From NCBI GenBank assembly GCA_017745595.1, contig WMBV01000022.1, positions 1 to 64,000 on the forward strand: a stretch of DNA of 64,000 nucleotides, read 5' to 3'. Both the position numbers and the translations under genes were made by a program. This document shows positions 43,290 to 51,681 of this stretch, one piece after another. The notes beneath the pieces are model-generated. The model had not been told where the DNA came from and searched no databases. It saw nothing but the letters and a program-made list of their open reading frames with translations. This stretch comes from Bordetella petrii (GTDB taxonomy: Bacteria; Pseudomonadota; Gammaproteobacteria; Burkholderiales; Burkholderiaceae_B). Position 1 is the first letter of the stretch; every line of letters starts with the position of its first letter.

Positions 43290-44053
43290 GCGATGCGCTC
43301 CTGCCAGGCCACCAGGCGGCGCGCCACGGCGCGCAGGATCAGGTCCATGACCAGGGCGATCAGCCCGATGCAGATGATGCCCACGTAGATGATGTCGAGC
43401 TGGAAAAACGACGAGGCATCCTGGATCAGCGCGCCCAGGCCCTGCTGCGCGGCGATCAGTTCCGACGCCACCAGCGTGGCCCAGGCCACGCCCAGCGCCA
43501 CGCGCAGGGCGGTCAGCATGTGCGGCACGGTCAGCGGCACGATCACTTTGCGGAAAATCTCGCCGTCGCTGGCGCCCAGGGTGCGCGAGACGCGCACATA
43601 AATGGGGTTGATCTGCGCGATGCCTTCGTACATGACGATGACGCCTGCGAAGAACGACGCATAGAAAAGAATGGCGATCTTGGCCGATTCGCCGATGCCG
43701 AAGTACACGATCACCAGCGGAATCAGCGCAATGGGGGGCAGGGCGCGGAAAAAATTGATGACCGGGTCGACGAAGCTGCGCACGCCTTTGTACCAGCCCA
43801 GCACGAAGCCCACCGGCACCGCCAGCACGATGCCCAGCGCCACGCCCAGCACCACCCGCTGCGTCGACATGAAGATGTCGTGCGGCAGCCGCGTTTGCAT
43901 CAGCGCCACGAATTTGGCCAGTACCTCGTGCGGGCTGGGCACCAGGGCCGGGCTGACCAGGCCGCTCAGGCGCACTCCATACCAGGCCAGCACAATCAGC
44001 ACCCACGGAGCCGCGATCAGTGCCGCGCGCCGGGTCAGGGAACGGTTACGCAA
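43286..44053 (-). CDS. ABC transporter permease, SsuC/TauC type
   Basis: A 255-residue permease with six membrane segments. FVDPVINFFRALPPIALIPL at about 92-111 and VIVYFGIGESAKIAILFYAS are family landmarks. VRVSRTLGASDGEIFRKVIV is the EAA motif contacting the ATPase. It is the first gene of the permease-ATPase-receptor operon and is divergent from a GntR gene, with a palindrome in between. Confidence 0.92.
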   Translation of the reverse strand: MRNRSLTRRAALIAAPWVLIVLAWYGVRLSGLVSPALVPSPHEVLAKFVALMQTRLPHDIFMSTQRVVLGVALGIVLAVPVGFVLGWYKGVRSFVDPVINFFRALPPIALIPLVIVYFGIGESAKIAILFYASFFAGVIVMYEGIAQINPIYVRVSRTLGASDGEIFRKVIVPLTVPHMLTALRVALGVAWATLVASELIAAQQGLGALIQDASSFFQLDIIYVGIICIGLIALVMDLILRAVARRLVAWQERIA

Positions 44054-44094
44054 AATGTCTCCTCCATCGCCACTCGATGGCGCTTGACCTTTTA

Positions 44095-44119
44095 ATGGTC
44101 AAATCGTACTGTAGACCAT
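44095..44119. promoter_or_regulatory. Palindrome between permease and GntR genes (putative operator)
   Basis: ATGGTC (44095-44100) and GACCAT (44114-44119) are exact inverted halves around a 13-bp centre, in the 98-bp divergent gap. Position and symmetry suit binding of a dimeric regulator, most simply the adjacent GntR protein. Confidence 0.5.
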
Positions 44120-44151
44120 ACGTTCAGCAAACAATATATGGCTATTTGTTT

Positions 44152-44877
44152 ATGGCTATCAACTTTCACGACAGCCCAATTCCACGCTATCTGCAGCTGG
44201 CCGACCTGATGCGCCAGCGCATCGCGCGCGGCATCTGGGAACAAGGCCAGAAAGTGCCCTCCCTGGAAGAGCTGGTGGCCGAGTTCGGCGTGGCGCGCGT
44301 CACGGTGCGCCAGGCCGTCGACGTGCTGACCCGCGAAGGGCTGGTGTCGCCGCAACAGGGGCGCGGCACCTTCGTCACCGGCTTGCCGCCCAACGACCGC
44401 TGGCTGCGGGTGCAGACCACGCTGGCCGAGCTGGCCAAGGTGTACCGCGACACCCAGCCCAAGATCGTCACCATTGACGAGTCCATCCATTCGGCGCCGC
44501 TGACCCCGCAAGACGGCATTCCCGCCGAGCGCTACATTTTCATGCGCCGCATCCACGAGCGCGCCGGCCAGCCGTATTGCGTCATCAACATCTACCTGGC
44601 CGAGCACATCTTCCGCCAGGATCCGGCCCGTTTCCGCAACGAAACCGTCATTCCGCTGCTGGTATCGATGCCCGGGGTGCACATCGCCCAGGCGCGCCAG
44701 GCGCTGACCATCAGCACGGCCGACACCGAAGTGGCGCAACAGCTGCAAGTGGCCGTCAACACGCCCATCGCCGAAGTGCGCCGGGTGTTTGTCGATGACG
44801 GCGGCCATGTCATCTACCTCAGCGAAGTCACGTACCGCGGCGACTTCATCCACGTCGAAATGAACCTGATCCCGTGA
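44152..44877 (+). CDS. GntR-family regulator, HutC/UTRA subfamily
   Basis: A 241-residue regulator. The wHTH is at about 6-75 (IARGIWEQGQKVPSLEELVA, GVARVTVRQAVDVLTREGLV, SPQQGRGTFVTGLPP). A UTRA ligand-binding domain is at about 95-235 (PAERYIFMRRIHERAGQPYC, NTPIAEVRRVFVDDGGHVIY). I start at ATG 44152 (MAINFHDSPIPRYLQL), matching the family N terminus. It is divergent from the ABC permease and directly followed by the enolase-family gene (9 bp), so it probably controls both. Confidence 0.9.
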   Translation: MAINFHDSPIPRYLQLADLMRQRIARGIWEQGQKVPSLEELVAEFGVARVTVRQAVDVLTREGLVSPQQGRGTFVTGLPPNDRWLRVQTTLAELAKVYRDTQPKIVTIDESIHSAPLTPQDGIPAERYIFMRRIHERAGQPYCVINIYLAEHIFRQDPARFRNETVIPLLVSMPGVHIAQARQALTISTADTEVAQQLQVAVNTPIAEVRRVFVDDGGHVIYLSEVTYRGDFIHVEMNLIP

Positions 44878-44885
44878 GGCCTGCC

Positions 44886-46028
44886 ATGGGCGATGCCAGC
44901 AGCGTGTATCCCGCCGAGCTCAGCGTGCACGTGCTGCGCTATCCGGTCCAGCAGCCGGTGCGCACCTCGTTCGGCATCATGCACGACCGCCCGGCGGTCT
45001 TCGTGCGCGTGCAAGACCGCGATGGCGCGCATGGCTGGGGCGAGATCTGGTGCAACTTCCCGGCCTGCGGGGCCGAGCACCGCGCGCGCCTGGTGGAAAC
45101 CGTGCTGCGGCCGCTGCTGCTGGGGCGCGCCTATGACGGGCCCGCGGCGGCCTGGGCCCATCTCACCGCGGCCACCGAGGTGCTGGCGCTGCAGGCCGGC
45201 GAGCCCGGGCCCCTGGCGCAGGCCATTGCCGGCGTCGACCTGGCGTTGTGGGACTTGTGCGCCCGCCGCGCGGGGCAGCCGCTGTGGGCGTACCTGGGTG
45301 GCGCCAGCGACCGCGTCCGGGTCTACGCCAGCGGCATCAATCCCGACGACCCCGGGCAGGTGGTGCAGCAGAAGCACCGCGAAGGCTACCGCGCCTTCAA
45401 GCTGAAGCTGGGCTTCGGCCACGAGCGCGACCTGCGCAATCTGCGGCAGGTGCGCCAGCTGCTGGGGCCCGGCGTGCCGCTGATGGCCGACGCCAACCAG
45501 GGCTGGAACGCGGCCGACGCGGCCACCATGGCGGCCGCCATGGGTGAACTGGATATTGCCTGGCTGGAAGAGCCGCTGCGCGCCGACCAGCCCCTGGCGC
45601 AGTGGCAGGCCCTGGCGCGCCAGTCGCCGGTGCCCCTGGCCGCCGGCGAGAACTGCCTGGGCGCCGACGCCTTCCGCGCCGTCATCGATGCGGGTTTCCT
45701 GCGGGTGGTACAGCCCGACCTGGCCAAGTGGGGCGGCATCTCGGGCTGCCTGCCGGTGATACGCGCGGTGCGCGCGGCCGGCTTGCGCTATTGCCCGCAT
45801 TACCTGGGCGCCGGCGTCGGCCTGATGGCCTCGGCGCACCTGCTGGCCGCCGTCGACGGCATGCGGCATGGCGGCCTGCTCGAGATCGATGCCAACGACA
45901 ACCCGCTGCGCACCCTGCTCAGCGCGCCGCTGCAGCAGCTGGAAGAGGGCGTGGCCTGCCTGGGCCACGCGCCGGGCATCGGGGTAGAGCCCGACCTGGC
46001 CGCGTTGCGGGCGCAATGCGCGGGCTGA
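44886..46028 (+). CDS. Enolase-superfamily enzyme (mandelate racemase / muconate lactonizing type)
   Basis: A 380-residue MR/MLE subgroup enzyme. The N-terminal cap covers about 1-125. The barrel shows GYRAFKLKLGFG (KxK catalytic Lys pair) near 165-176, PLMADANQGWNAADA (first metal Asp), IAWLEEPLRADQPL (Glu) and PLAAGENCLGADAF (Glu). VVQPDLAKWGGISG holds the Lys of the second side and CPHYLGAGVGLMAS follows. It forms an enolate by proton abstraction from an acid substrate; epimerase, dehydratase and lactonising roles are all possible. ATG 44886 has GAGG upstream; GTG 44874 overlapping the GntR stop is an alternative. Confidence 0.88.
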   Translation: MGDASSVYPAELSVHVLRYPVQQPVRTSFGIMHDRPAVFVRVQDRDGAHGWGEIWCNFPACGAEHRARLVETVLRPLLLGRAYDGPAAAWAHLTAATEVLALQAGEPGPLAQAIAGVDLALWDLCARRAGQPLWAYLGGASDRVRVYASGINPDDPGQVVQQKHREGYRAFKLKLGFGHERDLRNLRQVRQLLGPGVPLMADANQGWNAADAATMAAAMGELDIAWLEEPLRADQPLAQWQALARQSPVPLAAGENCLGADAFRAVIDAGFLRVVQPDLAKWGGISGCLPVIRAVRAAGLRYCPHYLGAGVGLMASAHLLAAVDGMRHGGLLEIDANDNPLRTLLSAPLQQLEEGVACLGHAPGIGVEPDLAALRAQCAG

Positions 46029-46047
46029 GGCCCGGCCAAGTCCCGGC

Positions 46048-46280
46048 CAGGTGTCTGACTCCGCAGGTGTCAGTGCTTCACCGCGGCTGCGCGACCCGCC
46101 CGGAACGAAAGATGCGGCTCGATCGGGGACGCCGTGGAGCCGGCTTTGCCGGTCCGCCGGCGTCGCCCCCTTGAGGGGGAAGCGCGCAGCGCTTCGGGGG
46201 TGGGACTTTCACTTCAGACACCGAAGCATGGCAAGACCGTCTCAACAGTACGATGTCTGACACCTGCGGAGTCAGACACC
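46048..46280. repeat. REPIN-like element R10, split by a 140-bp insertion
   Basis: Left arm begins at 46048 with centre T-CC-GCA-GG-T, then breaks after GTCAG. It resumes at 46214 with TCAGACACCGAAGCATGG, a spacer, and a right arm with A-CC-TGC-GG-A, the exact complement. Removing 46074-46217 leaves an ordinary element. Confidence 0.9.
46074..46213. repeat. 140-bp insertion with internal palindromes, flanked by TCAG duplication
   Basis: The insert sits between two TCAG copies (46070-46073 and 46214-46217), so it looks like a transposed or captured element with a 4-bp target duplication. It contains CCGGC-TTTG-CCGG, CCCCC-TTGA-GGGGG and AGCGC-GCAG-CGCT palindromes and no ORF. GC-rich segments like CCCCCTTGAGGGGGAAGC recur in betaproteobacterial intergenic DNA, from memory only. 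No clear terminal inverted repeat is seen. Confidence 0.75.
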
Positions 46281-46462
46281 CGCCCAGACCTGCCCAGTGC
46301 AGCCACCCACCGTCCATCCGATCCTTCAAGCGCTGGTGACAATGCGCATCCAGGTGCTACGCCGCCGGGGCGCGGGGCCCCGCATTCCACATAATTTGTC
46401 GCATTGTCGGCGCGGCCGGCCCGCTAGGATGGTTGCGGTTTTCTCAGCCTCGGGAGCACGCA

Positions 46463-46939
46463 ATGAAATTCGATCATCGGCATGTCATCGGCGCGGCCGC
46501 CATTGTCGCGGCGCAATGCATTGCGGCGGGCGCGCACGCGCAGCTGCTCGACGCGGTCAAGGGCCAGCTGGGCGGCGGCGCGCAGCAGGGCGCCGCCGCC
46601 GGCGCGGCCGGCAGCGCCGCGCAGGGCCTGGGGGGCGGGCTGTCGTTGTCGTCGCTCAGCGCCGGCAGCGCCGGCAACGCGGCCGGCGTGCTGGAGTTCT
46701 GCATGAAGAACAACTACCTGAACGGCGGCGATGCCCAGTCGGTGAAAGACCAACTGATGGGCAAGATCTCCGGCGGATCGGAAAAGGCCGAGTCCGATCC
46801 CGGCTACATGGACGGCGCGCAGGGCATCCTGAAGGGCAGCGACGGCAAGTCGGTAGACCTGAGCGGCGGTGGCCTGAAGGAAGAAATCACCCGCAAGGCC
46901 TGCGACCAGGTGCTGGCGCAGGGCAAGTCATTCCTGTAG
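46463..46939 (+). CDS. DUF2501 (YjjA-like) exported protein
   Basis: A 158-residue protein with a signal peptide of about 26 residues (IVAAQCIAAGAHA, then QLLDAVK). A Gly/Ala-rich region follows. The C-terminal DUF2501 core is GNAAGVLEFCMKNNYLNGGD, SVKDQLMGKISG and GLKEEITRKACDQVLAQGKS, with two conserved Cys that may form a disulfide in the periplasm. Function of the family is unknown. ATG 46463 has GGGAG upstream. Confidence 0.85.
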   Translation: MKFDHRHVIGAAAIVAAQCIAAGAHAQLLDAVKGQLGGGAQQGAAAGAAGSAAQGLGGGLSLSSLSAGSAGNAAGVLEFCMKNNYLNGGDAQSVKDQLMGKISGGSEKAESDPGYMDGAQGILKGSDGKSVDLSGGGLKEEITRKACDQVLAQGKSFL

Positions 46940-46972
46940 CGGTTGCGGGCAGCGGCCGCTGCCCGCGGACAT

Positions 46973-47305
46973 TCAGCTGTTGTCGCGGATGTCCTGCGTG
47001 GCGCCGTTCTGCTTGACCGATTCGATGCCGCCGTCGCGCGCGGCTTCGGTGCCGTACATCTGGCTGTTGCCTATGACCTGGTTGTTGGCGGCGCGCAGCG
47101 TGAAATAGAACTTGCCGTTCGAGGCCGTGGCCGAGTTGTAGCGCGACGCATCGCCGCTGTTTTTCTGCACCGACGCGATGCCGTTTTCGGCCGAGGCCTT
47201 GGCGGTGTACATCTCGCTGGACAGAATGGTTTCCCCATTGCCCGCCTTCAGGGCAAAGTGGAATTGTCCGTTACTTGCTTTTTTCAGTTCAAACCAACCT
47301 GCCAT
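46973..47305 (-). CDS. yegP: YegP-family protein with two DUF1508 repeats
   Basis: A 110-residue protein made of two tandem DUF1508 repeats. Repeat one is about 1-50 (GWFELKKASNGQFHFALKAG, GIASVQKNSGDA) and repeat two about 55-105 (SATASNGKFYFTLRAANNQV, GIESVKQNGATQ). It is cytoplasmic and probably a small binding or scaffold fold; the role is not known. It has an AGGAGTCCC site before ATG 47305. It is convergent with the DUF2501 gene, which ends 33 bp away. Confidence 0.88.
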   Translation of the reverse strand: MAGWFELKKASNGQFHFALKAGNGETILSSEMYTAKASAENGIASVQKNSGDASRYNSATASNGKFYFTLRAANNQVIGNSQMYGTEAARDGGIESVKQNGATQDIRDNS

Positions 47306-47449
47306 GGTGGGACTCCTTGGATTGAAGCGATGGACGGAACAAACCGCCCTGGCGGGCGGTGCGTCGTGCGCCAGGGTTTCCCGATCATAGGTAATGCCGC
47401 CGGTTTTGCCTAGGTTTATGCGGCCGGCGGGCCGGGTCTTTGCATTGTT

Positions 47450-48643
47450 TTAGGCGGCCTGGCCCAGCGCGCGGCGCTGCCGCTCGAGCGAAACCGACAG
47501 CAGCCACAGCATGAATCCGCCCAGCGCCAGCAGGGCGCCCACCCAGCCCGGCGAGCGCCAGCCATGGCCATGGGCCAACGCCAGCCCGCCCAGCCAGGGG
47601 CCCAGCGCATTGGCGGTATTGAACGCCGAATGGTTCAGGGCGGCGGCCAGGCCTTGCGCGTCGTCGGCCACGTCCATCAGGCGCGTCTGCAGCACGGTGC
47701 CCAGCGCCCCGCCCATGCCGACCAGCAGTACCGCCAGCGTGATGGTCCAGATATTGCCGATGCTGAACGTGAACAGGGCCAGCGCCGCGGCGCTGAAGAG
47801 CAGCAGCCCGCCGGCGGTGGGCATCAGGGCGCGGTCGGCGAACTTGGGTATGACCAGGTTGCCCAGCGTCATGCCGATGCCGAACACGCCCAGCACCAGC
47901 GGTACCGTATCGGGCGCCACGCCGGTGACGGTCAGCAGAATATCGGCCAGGTAGGTATACACGGCGAACAGGCCGCCGAACCCGATGGCGCCGATGCCCA
48001 GGGTGATCCACACCTGCGCGCGCCGCAACGCGCCCAGCTCGCGTAGCGGGCTGGCCCGCGGGTCGGCCGGCGTGGCGGGGGTAAACAGGGCCACCAGGGC
48101 CACGGTGAGCAGGCCGGTGCCGGCCACCAGGGCGAAGCCCCAGCGCCAGCCCACCGCGTGGCCCAGCCAGTTGGCCAGCGGCACGCCGATGATGGTGGCG
48201 ACCGTCAGTCCCAGGAACATGCGCCCCACCGCCTGGGTGCGGCAGTGTTCGGGAACCAGCGATACGGCCACCAGCGAGGCGACGCCGAAATACGCGCCGT
48301 GCGGCAGGCCGCTGAGAAAGCGCAGCGCCATCAGCCATTCGTAGCTGGGCGCGAAGGCGCACAGGCCGTTGAACAGCGCGAACATCGCCATCAGCAGAAT
48401 CAGCAGGGCGCGCCGCGGCAGGCGCGCGGCCGCCACGGTGATCAGCGGGGCGCCCACCACCACGCCCAGCGCGTAAGCGCTGATGACGTGGCCGGCGGTG
48501 GGGGCGTCGATATGCAGGCTGTGCGCGAAATACGGCAGCAAGCTCATCGTGGCGAATTCGGTGGTGCCGATGGCAAAAGCGCCGATGGCCAGCGCGAACA
48601 GCACCAGGCCGGGCGAACGAGGCCCGGAAACAGCGGTAGTCAT
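47450..48643 (-). CDS. MFS transporter, DHA1 (AraJ/NepI-like) family
   Basis: A 397-residue protein with 12 membrane segments. The start LVLFALAIGAFAIGTTEFAT is typical of sugar-efflux or nucleoside-efflux MFS pumps (SotB, AraJ, NepI). RFLSGLPHGAYFGVASLVAV lies in TM4-5. Family members export sugars, nucleosides or drugs. I start at ATG 48643 (MTTAVSG); a GTG at 48688 would add 15 residues. No regulator is adjacent. Confidence 0.9.
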   Translation of the reverse strand: MTTAVSGPRSPGLVLFALAIGAFAIGTTEFATMSLLPYFAHSLHIDAPTAGHVISAYALGVVVGAPLITVAAARLPRRALLILLMAMFALFNGLCAFAPSYEWLMALRFLSGLPHGAYFGVASLVAVSLVPEHCRTQAVGRMFLGLTVATIIGVPLANWLGHAVGWRWGFALVAGTGLLTVALVALFTPATPADPRASPLRELGALRRAQVWITLGIGAIGFGGLFAVYTYLADILLTVTGVAPDTVPLVLGVFGIGMTLGNLVIPKFADRALMPTAGGLLLFSAAALALFTFSIGNIWTITLAVLLVGMGGALGTVLQTRLMDVADDAQGLAAALNHSAFNTANALGPWLGGLALAHGHGWRSPGWVGALLALGGFMLWLLSVSLERQRRALGQAA

Positions 48644-48746
48644 GGGGAATACATCATGCGGAATGAGATCGCCCGTGAGCGGTGACACCCACGGGCGGCG
48701 AACGGAGCTATTGTAGCCGCCCGTTCATGACCGGACGGCGACAGGG

Positions 48747-49118
48747 TCAATCCGTCCGGCGGGCGAACACCCGCAGCCGGTGGCCGTCGGGGTCCAGGCC
48801 CACGAAAGTGTGGCCGATATCCAGGTCGGTGGGCGGCTGGGCGATCGGAATGCCGCGCTCGGTCCAGTCGGCGTGCAGGGCGCGCACCGCCTCGCGGCTG
48901 GCCACCGGGATGGCCAGCTCGCCCCCGCGTCCCGCCGAAATGGCGCGCGGGGTCACGGTCTGCCGCGCCCACAGCCCCAGCATCAGGCCGGAGTCCAGCT
49001 TGAATTTGGCGAAGCTGGGCGTGGCGTGCACCGGCGGCTTGTGCAGCAGTTCGGCGTAGAACCGGACACTGCGGTCCGGATTGTCGACATACAGAATGAT
49101 CAGGTTGGGATCGGTCAT
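48747..49118 (-). CDS. VOC family protein (glyoxalase-like)
   Basis: A 123-residue VOC protein. It starts LIILYVDNPDRSVRFYAELL and ends GHTFVGLDPDGHRLRVFARR, with DPDGHRLRV carrying the metal-site strand. Substrate unknown. GGAGCACTTTC precedes ATG 49118. It lies 103 bp upstream of the MFS gene start, on the same strand, so a shared transcript is possible. Confidence 0.85.
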   Translation of the reverse strand: MTDPNLIILYVDNPDRSVRFYAELLHKPPVHATPSFAKFKLDSGLMLGLWARQTVTPRAISAGRGGELAIPVASREAVRALHADWTERGIPIAQPPTDLDIGHTFVGLDPDGHRLRVFARRTD

Positions 49119-49224
49119 GAAAGTGCTCCGCGATGGCGATGCGCCCGCCGGGCGCGCACTGGGGCGCGGCGGCGTGCGCATCGTAAAGAGACATGCTGTC
49201 GGGGACGGCCGGCGGCGGGCGGCG

Positions 49225-51102
49225 CTAAGGCGGCGCCGTCACGCGCACGGCCTCGGGTTCCCGGCGGGGCTGGCCGCGCGCCCGCGGCAGCGCGGCGGGC
49301 GCTTCCAGCCCCGGCGTTTGCTCCAGCGCCTGCAATTCCAGCAGGCGGCGGTAGAGCCCGCCTGGGCGCCGCACCAGCTCGGCATGCTTGCCCGACTCGG
49401 CGATGCGGCCCTTGTCGAAGACCAGCAGGCGGTCCATGGCCCGCACCGTCGACAGCCGATGCGCTACCACCAGGGTGGTGCGGCCCGCCATCAGGCGCTC
49501 CATGGCTCGCTGGATCAGCGCCTCGCTTTCGCTATCCAGGCTGGAGGTGGCTTCGTCCAGGATCAGCACCGGCGCGTCGGCGAGGAAGGCACGCGCCAGC
49601 GCCACCCGCTGGCGCTCGCCGCCCGATAGTTTTACGCCGCGCTCGCCCACCAGCGTTTCATAGCCCTTGGGCAGGGCCATGATGAACTCGTGGGCACTGG
49701 CCAGCCGCGCCGCCTGCTCGATCTGGGCGCGGCTGGCGCCGGGCCGGGCATAGGCGATGTTCTCGGCCAGCGTGCGATGAAACAGCACCGGTTCCTGTTG
49801 CACGATGGCGATCTGGCTGCGCAGCGAGGCCTGCTGCACCTGGGCGATATCCTGCCCGTCGATCAGGATGCGCCCGGCATTGATGTCGTACAGGCGCTGG
49901 ATCAGCTTGATGAAGGTCGTCTTGCCCGACCCCGAATGACCCACCAGCCCCACGCGTTCCCCGGGCATGATGCGCACTGACAGGTCGTCGTACAGCGGCG
50001 TGATGTGCGCCCCGTAGCGGAAGGTTACGTGCTCGAAGCGGATTTCGCCGGGGCCGACCACCATGGGCCGCGCGCCGGGCACGTCCGCCACGCCCAGGGG
50101 CTGCGCGTGCAGCGCCACCAGTTCTTCCATATCGTTGACCGACCGCTGCAGGTTGCGGATATGCATGCCGATGTCGCGCAGGTAGCCTTGCAGAATAAAG
50201 AACATCGTCAGCGCGAAGGTAATGTCGCCGACACTGGCCTGGCCGCGCACCCACAGCAACAGCGCCGAACCCAGGATGGCGGCCTGCATGGCGGCCAGCA
50301 TCAGGCCCTGCACGCCGCCATTAACCGACCCGCGCACCCAGCCGCGCCGGGTGCGGTGCCGCCACTTGCTCAGTATCCAGCCCAGCCGGGCTTCTTCGCG
50401 CTGTTCGGCGCCGAAGGCCTTCACCACCGGGTTGCAGGTGATGGCGTCGGCCAGCACGCCGCCCAGGCGCGTGTCCCAGGCATTGCCCAGGCGGGCGGCG
50501 GGCGCCACGAAGCCCAGCGACAGCGCCGCGGTGACCAGTACGTACGCCAGCGAACCCAGGCCCACCACGGCGCCCATCACGGGCCAGTGCAGGCCCAGCA
50601 CCAGCGTGGCGCCCGCCAGCATGGCCACCGACGGCAGCAGGGCCACCAGCAGCGTGTCGTTCAGCAGGTCCAGCGACCACATGCCGCGGGTGATCTTGCG
50701 CACCGTCGAACCGGCAAAGCTGTTGGCATGCCAGTCTGTAGACAGGCGCTGCACGCGGTGAAACGCGCGCCCGGCGATTGCGCTCATCATCTTCAGCGTC
50801 AGGGCAATGATGTTGAAGTACACCATCTGCAGCAGCGCGGTGCTGGCCAGACCCAGCGCGGCCAGGGTCCAGAACGAGGCCGCGGCCTGATCCCAGGCCG
50901 GCGCGCCGCCGGCCACGCCGGAAGCCACGGCATCGATCAGGCGGCCGGCGTACAGGGGCGTCAGGACATCGGCGGCGGCCGACAGCAGCACCAGCGCCAC
51001 GATCAGCACAATGCGCCAGGGCTGCTCGCGCCAGTGCCGGAAAGTAAAACCCAGGACATCCTTGAAGGCCTGTCCGCGGAAATCGATTTTTCTTCGAGCC
51101 AT
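49225..51102 (-). CDS. ABC exporter half-transporter (fused membrane and ATPase domains)
   Basis: A 625-residue type IV ABC exporter. The membrane domain spans about 20-330 with six helices (IVLIVALVLLSAAADVLTPL opening TM1). The ATPase is at about 360-600: GLVGHSGSGKTTFIKLIQRL is Walker A, IAIVQQEPVLFHRTLAENIA is the Q-loop, KLSGGERQRVALARAFLADA the signature and VLILDEATSSLDSESEALIQ Walker B. LVVAHRLSTVRAMDRLLVFD has the switch His. It works as a dimer exporting lipids, drugs or peptides. The Pro/Arg-rich tail (about 605-625) is unusual. Confidence 0.93.
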   Translation of the reverse strand: MARRKIDFRGQAFKDVLGFTFRHWREQPWRIVLIVALVLLSAAADVLTPLYAGRLIDAVASGVAGGAPAWDQAAASFWTLAALGLASTALLQMVYFNIIALTLKMMSAIAGRAFHRVQRLSTDWHANSFAGSTVRKITRGMWSLDLLNDTLLVALLPSVAMLAGATLVLGLHWPVMGAVVGLGSLAYVLVTAALSLGFVAPAARLGNAWDTRLGGVLADAITCNPVVKAFGAEQREEARLGWILSKWRHRTRRGWVRGSVNGGVQGLMLAAMQAAILGSALLLWVRGQASVGDITFALTMFFILQGYLRDIGMHIRNLQRSVNDMEELVALHAQPLGVADVPGARPMVVGPGEIRFEHVTFRYGAHITPLYDDLSVRIMPGERVGLVGHSGSGKTTFIKLIQRLYDINAGRILIDGQDIAQVQQASLRSQIAIVQQEPVLFHRTLAENIAYARPGASRAQIEQAARLASAHEFIMALPKGYETLVGERGVKLSGGERQRVALARAFLADAPVLILDEATSSLDSESEALIQRAMERLMAGRTTLVVAHRLSTVRAMDRLLVFDKGRIAESGKHAELVRRPGGLYRRLLELQALEQTPGLEAPAALPRARGQPRREPEAVRVTAPP

Positions 51103-51288
51103 TTCTCACGGCCCGGCGCGGCAAGGCGCGCCGGGACTTCAGTCGGAATCAAAAAGGAACAGGCCACTGGGCGTGCGGGCGATCAGCCTGCATGCAAAAC
51201 CAAGAAGCCTGGAACGGGCGAGGGCCAACGCTGGGCGCGGATTTACGCGCCTGGTACGACTAGCGGGCGGCCCAGCGCCAGCGACGGA

Positions 51289-51339
51289 TCAAGCGCGTCG
51301 CGCGGCCACGCTGGGGAATGCGGTGCGAACTGCGGACAT
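51289..51339 (-). CDS. Possible 16-codon leader ORF upstream of ABC exporter
   Basis: ATG at 51339 is preceded by GGGAGG at good spacing and encodes MSAVRTAFPSVAARRA before TGA. It lies 186 bp upstream of the ABC exporter start on the same strand. A leader peptide is possible, but it has no family match and its codons are mostly Arg and Ala. The rest of 51103-51460 holds nothing else I can identify. Confidence 0.3.
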   Translation of the reverse strand: MSAVRTAFPSVAARRA

Positions 51340-51460
51340 CGGACGCCTCCCTGGTGGTTGAGTGAAGAAGATGGAAGAGATGGGTAAGAAAAAACCCGAA
51401 CGCGAATCTTATCAGGGCGCTCTCGGCGTTGGCAATATCCGCGCGTCGGGCCAGGACGGC

Positions 51461-51610
51461 CAGGAGTCAGGCTCCCAACAGGGTGCCTGACTCCGAGGCG
51501 TGCAGCCGAACCGGTAGGTGTCACGGGTCAGGTGTCTGACTCCCGCAGGGTGTCAGACACCGGTTAGGTTGCACGCCTCGGTGTTAGGCACCCTGCGGGA
51601 GCCAGACACT
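51461..51610. repeat. REPIN-like element R11, compound with an extra variant arm
   Basis: An extra arm at 51463-51494 has a re-paired foot, GGAGTCAGGC with GCCTGACTCC, around T-CCC-AACA-GGG-T. A normal arm follows at 51530-51560 (T-CCC-GCA-GGG-T) and a partly decayed right arm at 51580-51610 (A-CCC-TGC-GGG-A). A fragment GCAGACACCTGAG lies at 51617. Confidence 0.85.
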
Positions 51611-51681
51611 TAAACGCAGACACCTGAGCTGGGAACGCTATTTGCAGGGGCCGCACTTCTCGCCTTCCTCAGGAGCGCGCC

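Noticed and set aside
46029-46470. Plus- and minus-strand short ORFs across R10 and its insert
   Set aside because: They consist of repeat and insert sequence, contain no domain and differ from coding composition of the neighbours.
49680-51400. Plus-strand open frame of about 460 codons across the ABC exporter
   Set aside because: Antisense shadow of the exporter; composition is Gln/His/Arg-rich and no start site is convincing.
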